Assembly: GCA_016946835.1 (NCBI GenBank)
Contig: JACVTC010000508.1
Span: 1-22,054 of the forward strand
DNA length: 22,054 bases
Source: Neocallimastix lanati (nom. inval.)
Lineage: Eukaryota > Neocallimastigomycota > Neocallimastigomycetes > Neocallimastigales > Neocallimastigaceae
Direction of reading: 5' to 3'
Below, one piece after another: positions 19,675 through 22,054 of this stretch; within the stretch, counting starts at the first letter, position 1; each line of letters starts with the position of its first letter. A program made the position numbers and the translations under genes. The notes under the pieces are model-generated. The model was not told the DNA's origin, did no database searches, and was given only the letters and a program-made list of their open reading frames with translations.

Positions 19675-19830
19675 CAATTATATTATTAATTGTTAATTAT
19701 TATTTATTATTTATTATTCAATTATATTATTAATTGTTAATTATTATTTATTATTTATTATTTATTATTCAATTATATTATTAATTGTTAATTATTATTT
19801 ATTATTTATTATTATTTATTATTTATTATT
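19675..19830. repeat. Higher-order repeat, units of 44, 51 and 61 bp
   Basis: Each unit starts caattatattattaattgtt, aligned by its single C at 19675, 19719 and 19770, with the next C at 19831. The 44- and 51-bp units differ by exactly one heptamer (ttattta), so the unit grows in 7-bp steps. Confidence 0.75.
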
Positions 19831-21162
19831 CAATTGTTTATTATTTAATTATTTATTTATCAACACTTTTTTCTTTTTTTTTTTCATTTATTAATGCATT
19901 TGTAAATCTGTTTAAAATTATAATTAATAAACTTTTTTTTTTCTTGGTAATGAATTTGGATACAAAAATTTTTTATAATTATACTTTTTTTTATTATTAT
20001 ATGCTTAAATTATTAAATAAATAAATAAATAATTATAAAAATAAATAATTAATTATAAAAATAAATAAATAAATCATCATATAATAATTATAATTTTTAT
20101 AAAATAATGTAAATTTCGTATAAAATAAATATAATTTTACAACTGTGGAATATTATTTCTATTTAAAAAAAAAAAAAGAGGAAAAAAAAAAATAAAATAA
20201 AGGAAAAAAAGAGGAAAAAAGGAAAAATGATAGTTTAATAAATAATAGTTTAATAATAATAAAATAATAAATAATAATAATAAAATAGTTTTTTAAAATT
20301 ATTCTTTAAATATAAACTAATGAAAAAAATAAAATAAAATTATGATAATAAAATAATAATAAAATTAAAAAGAAAAAAAAAAAAAAACTTTTATTTAAAT
20401 TTAATATTATATTTATTTCATTAGATTGCCCTATCTATATAAAGCATATCAAAATTCAAATAGTTAACAATGAAAATAGAGGATAAAGCATTTGATATAT
20501 TTCTTATATCCATAGAATTATGAAATATTTTTTTAAAAAAAAAATATATATATATATATATCTTTACAATTAATAATAATTCAATAACTATTACAATCAT
20601 ATCCACTTTATTCCAATTTAAAATATAAAAAAATATAATTAATTTTTTTTTTCATTATTATTTCCATAATTTGTTAATCTATTTACATAAATATTCATTT
20701 TATTAATGATTAAGCTATTTCTTCTATTTATAAAAATTACATATATATATATATATATATATATTTATTCTTTAAAGAATTATAAAAGTTTTTTTTTTTT
20801 TTTTCAAATGAAACAAAAATCAAAAATTTATATATATATTTTATATATATTTTTTATATATTTTATATATTATATATATTATTGAAATCATATCCATAAT
20901 GATTGACCTTTTAATTATTATTCAATTAATCACAAAATTAGAATTGAACTTTAAATACTATGAAAGTTAACTTTTTATTTAAATAAAATATTCATAAAAT
21001 AGATATATTATATTATATTTTTAAATTTAATTTCATTTAATAAAAAGTTTTCTTGAATGATTTATTTTTTTTTTTTTAAAAATAATAATAATAGTATAGA
21101 TAACATATATAAAAAAATAAAATTAATTAGATATAGTACATATATAGATATAGATATCTATG

Positions 21163-21198
<36 letters not shown>

Positions 21199-21804
21199 TG
21201 TTTAACTTTATAAATTACTAATGCCTAATAATCGTAAAATATGAAATCATATTTAATTCATTAATGAATTAATGAATTATTTACTTATTTATTTATTTAT
21301 ATATTAATTAATTATTTATTTATTTATTTATTTAGTGAATTATGTAGTAATGATTATTCCGTTAAAGTCAAATGACATAAATTCTTTTTTAATACTATTT
21401 ATTTTTTAAAAAATAAAAAGAAAAAAAGGTTTATTTTTTCATTTATTTTTTTACTTTTATTCATTAATAACATTATTAATAAAGCTATCATTAATATTTT
21501 TAATAAGAATGATTGCCTAAAAAAACCACAAATATTATAACTAATTTAATTAGTAAAGAAAAGAAAAAAAAGGCCTTATGAACATCAATAAACAATGATT
21601 GTAAGAATGTTAATAATTATCATCTCCAAGTAATAAATTAGAAAAAAAAAAAAAAAAAAAAAAAACAATGAAACCTAATCTTTAAATTTTCTAAATAAAT
21701 AAATAAATCTCTATTTGTAAAATAGTCATGGATTAAATAATAAAATCTTTATTTAAAATCTTATTTATTATTTAAATTGAATGAATTTATGGAAAAATAA
21801 AAAA

Positions 21805-21835
<31 letters not shown>

Positions 21836-22054
21836 CTTAAATAAAAAAATTGTCAAGCTTATAACTTTAATTTATATATATATATATATTTTTGTTAAAA
21901 TTTTTTTTTTAATCTTTAATTATTTATATATTTTAAATAAATATTATAATAAATGTTTTTAAATAAATAAATAAATAATATTTGTTTTTATAAAAAGTTT
22001 ACAATGATTAAAAATAAATAATCCTACTATTATTAGTTATTTAAATGTATGACT
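19831..22054. other. Gene-poor spacer to window end
   Basis: A/T simple sequence with A/G patches (ggaaaaaaagaggaaaaaag near 20200), (AT)n at about 20741-20764, and (ATT)n at 21162-21198. There are TTTA/AAAT runs and poly(A) tracts near 21643-21665 and 21810-21835. A 61-codon minus frame at 20421-20606 has a mixed-residue end (MDIRNISNALSSIFIV) after an Ile/Tyr/Phe-rich start. I could not link it to anything. The 79-codon plus frame at 19785-20024 is a reading of the repeats. Confidence 0.55.

Noticed and set aside
20421-20606. 61-codon minus frame with mixed residues at its C-terminal end.
   Set aside because: Half is a reading of an (AT)n and A run; no domain, splice structure or neighbour supports it. 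Could be a relic, but not claimable.

Overview
The window looks like nuclear DNA of a social amoeba, Dictyostelium or a close relative. The evidence is overwhelming A+T richness, homopolymer A/T tracts up to about 50 nt, short AT-rich introns with GTAAGT/GTATGT-type donors and AG acceptors, codon use strongly biased to A/T in third position, and a degenerate LINE-type retrotransposon. All of this comes from reading the sequence; nothing was searched against a database.

Layout. (1) Positions 47-4359, plus strand: one well-supported gene, a UBE3A/E6-AP-type HECT E3 ubiquitin ligase. It is cut at its 5' end by the window edge and split into 12 visible exons. All splice phases join cleanly and end in a complete HECT domain with its catalytic cysteine. 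(2) About 5060-7640: a wreck of non-LTR (LINE-type) retrotransposon pieces, mostly on the minus strand. Two overlapping C-terminal ORF2 remnants lie head-to-tail. The nearer-to-intact one carries the end of the reverse transcriptase region, a conserved C-terminal block and a Cys/His zinc-binding motif. A 416-bp segment with a 40-nt poly(A) tract (read on the minus strand) sits between two identical 74-bp direct repeats. It carries an inverted copy of the element's 3' end, so the locus has two inverted arms about 2 kb apart. (3) 7640-22054: about 14.4 kb with no recognisable protein gene. It is made of A/T tracts, microsatellites, minisatellites and scattered small hairpins. One clear exception is a GC-balanced island at 9644-9747 that folds into a closed three-stem structure and is the best candidate for an undescribed structured RNA.

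The HECT gene and the transposon region have no evident functional link. The transposon pieces lie about 0.7 kb downstream of the gene's stop codon. The gene desert holds a long 7-bp minisatellite (18721-19047), a shorter related array (15126-15260), a higher-order repeat (19675-19830), and an unusual cluster of palindromes and a direct repeat at 16303-16512. I saw no tRNA, rRNA or CRISPR array.
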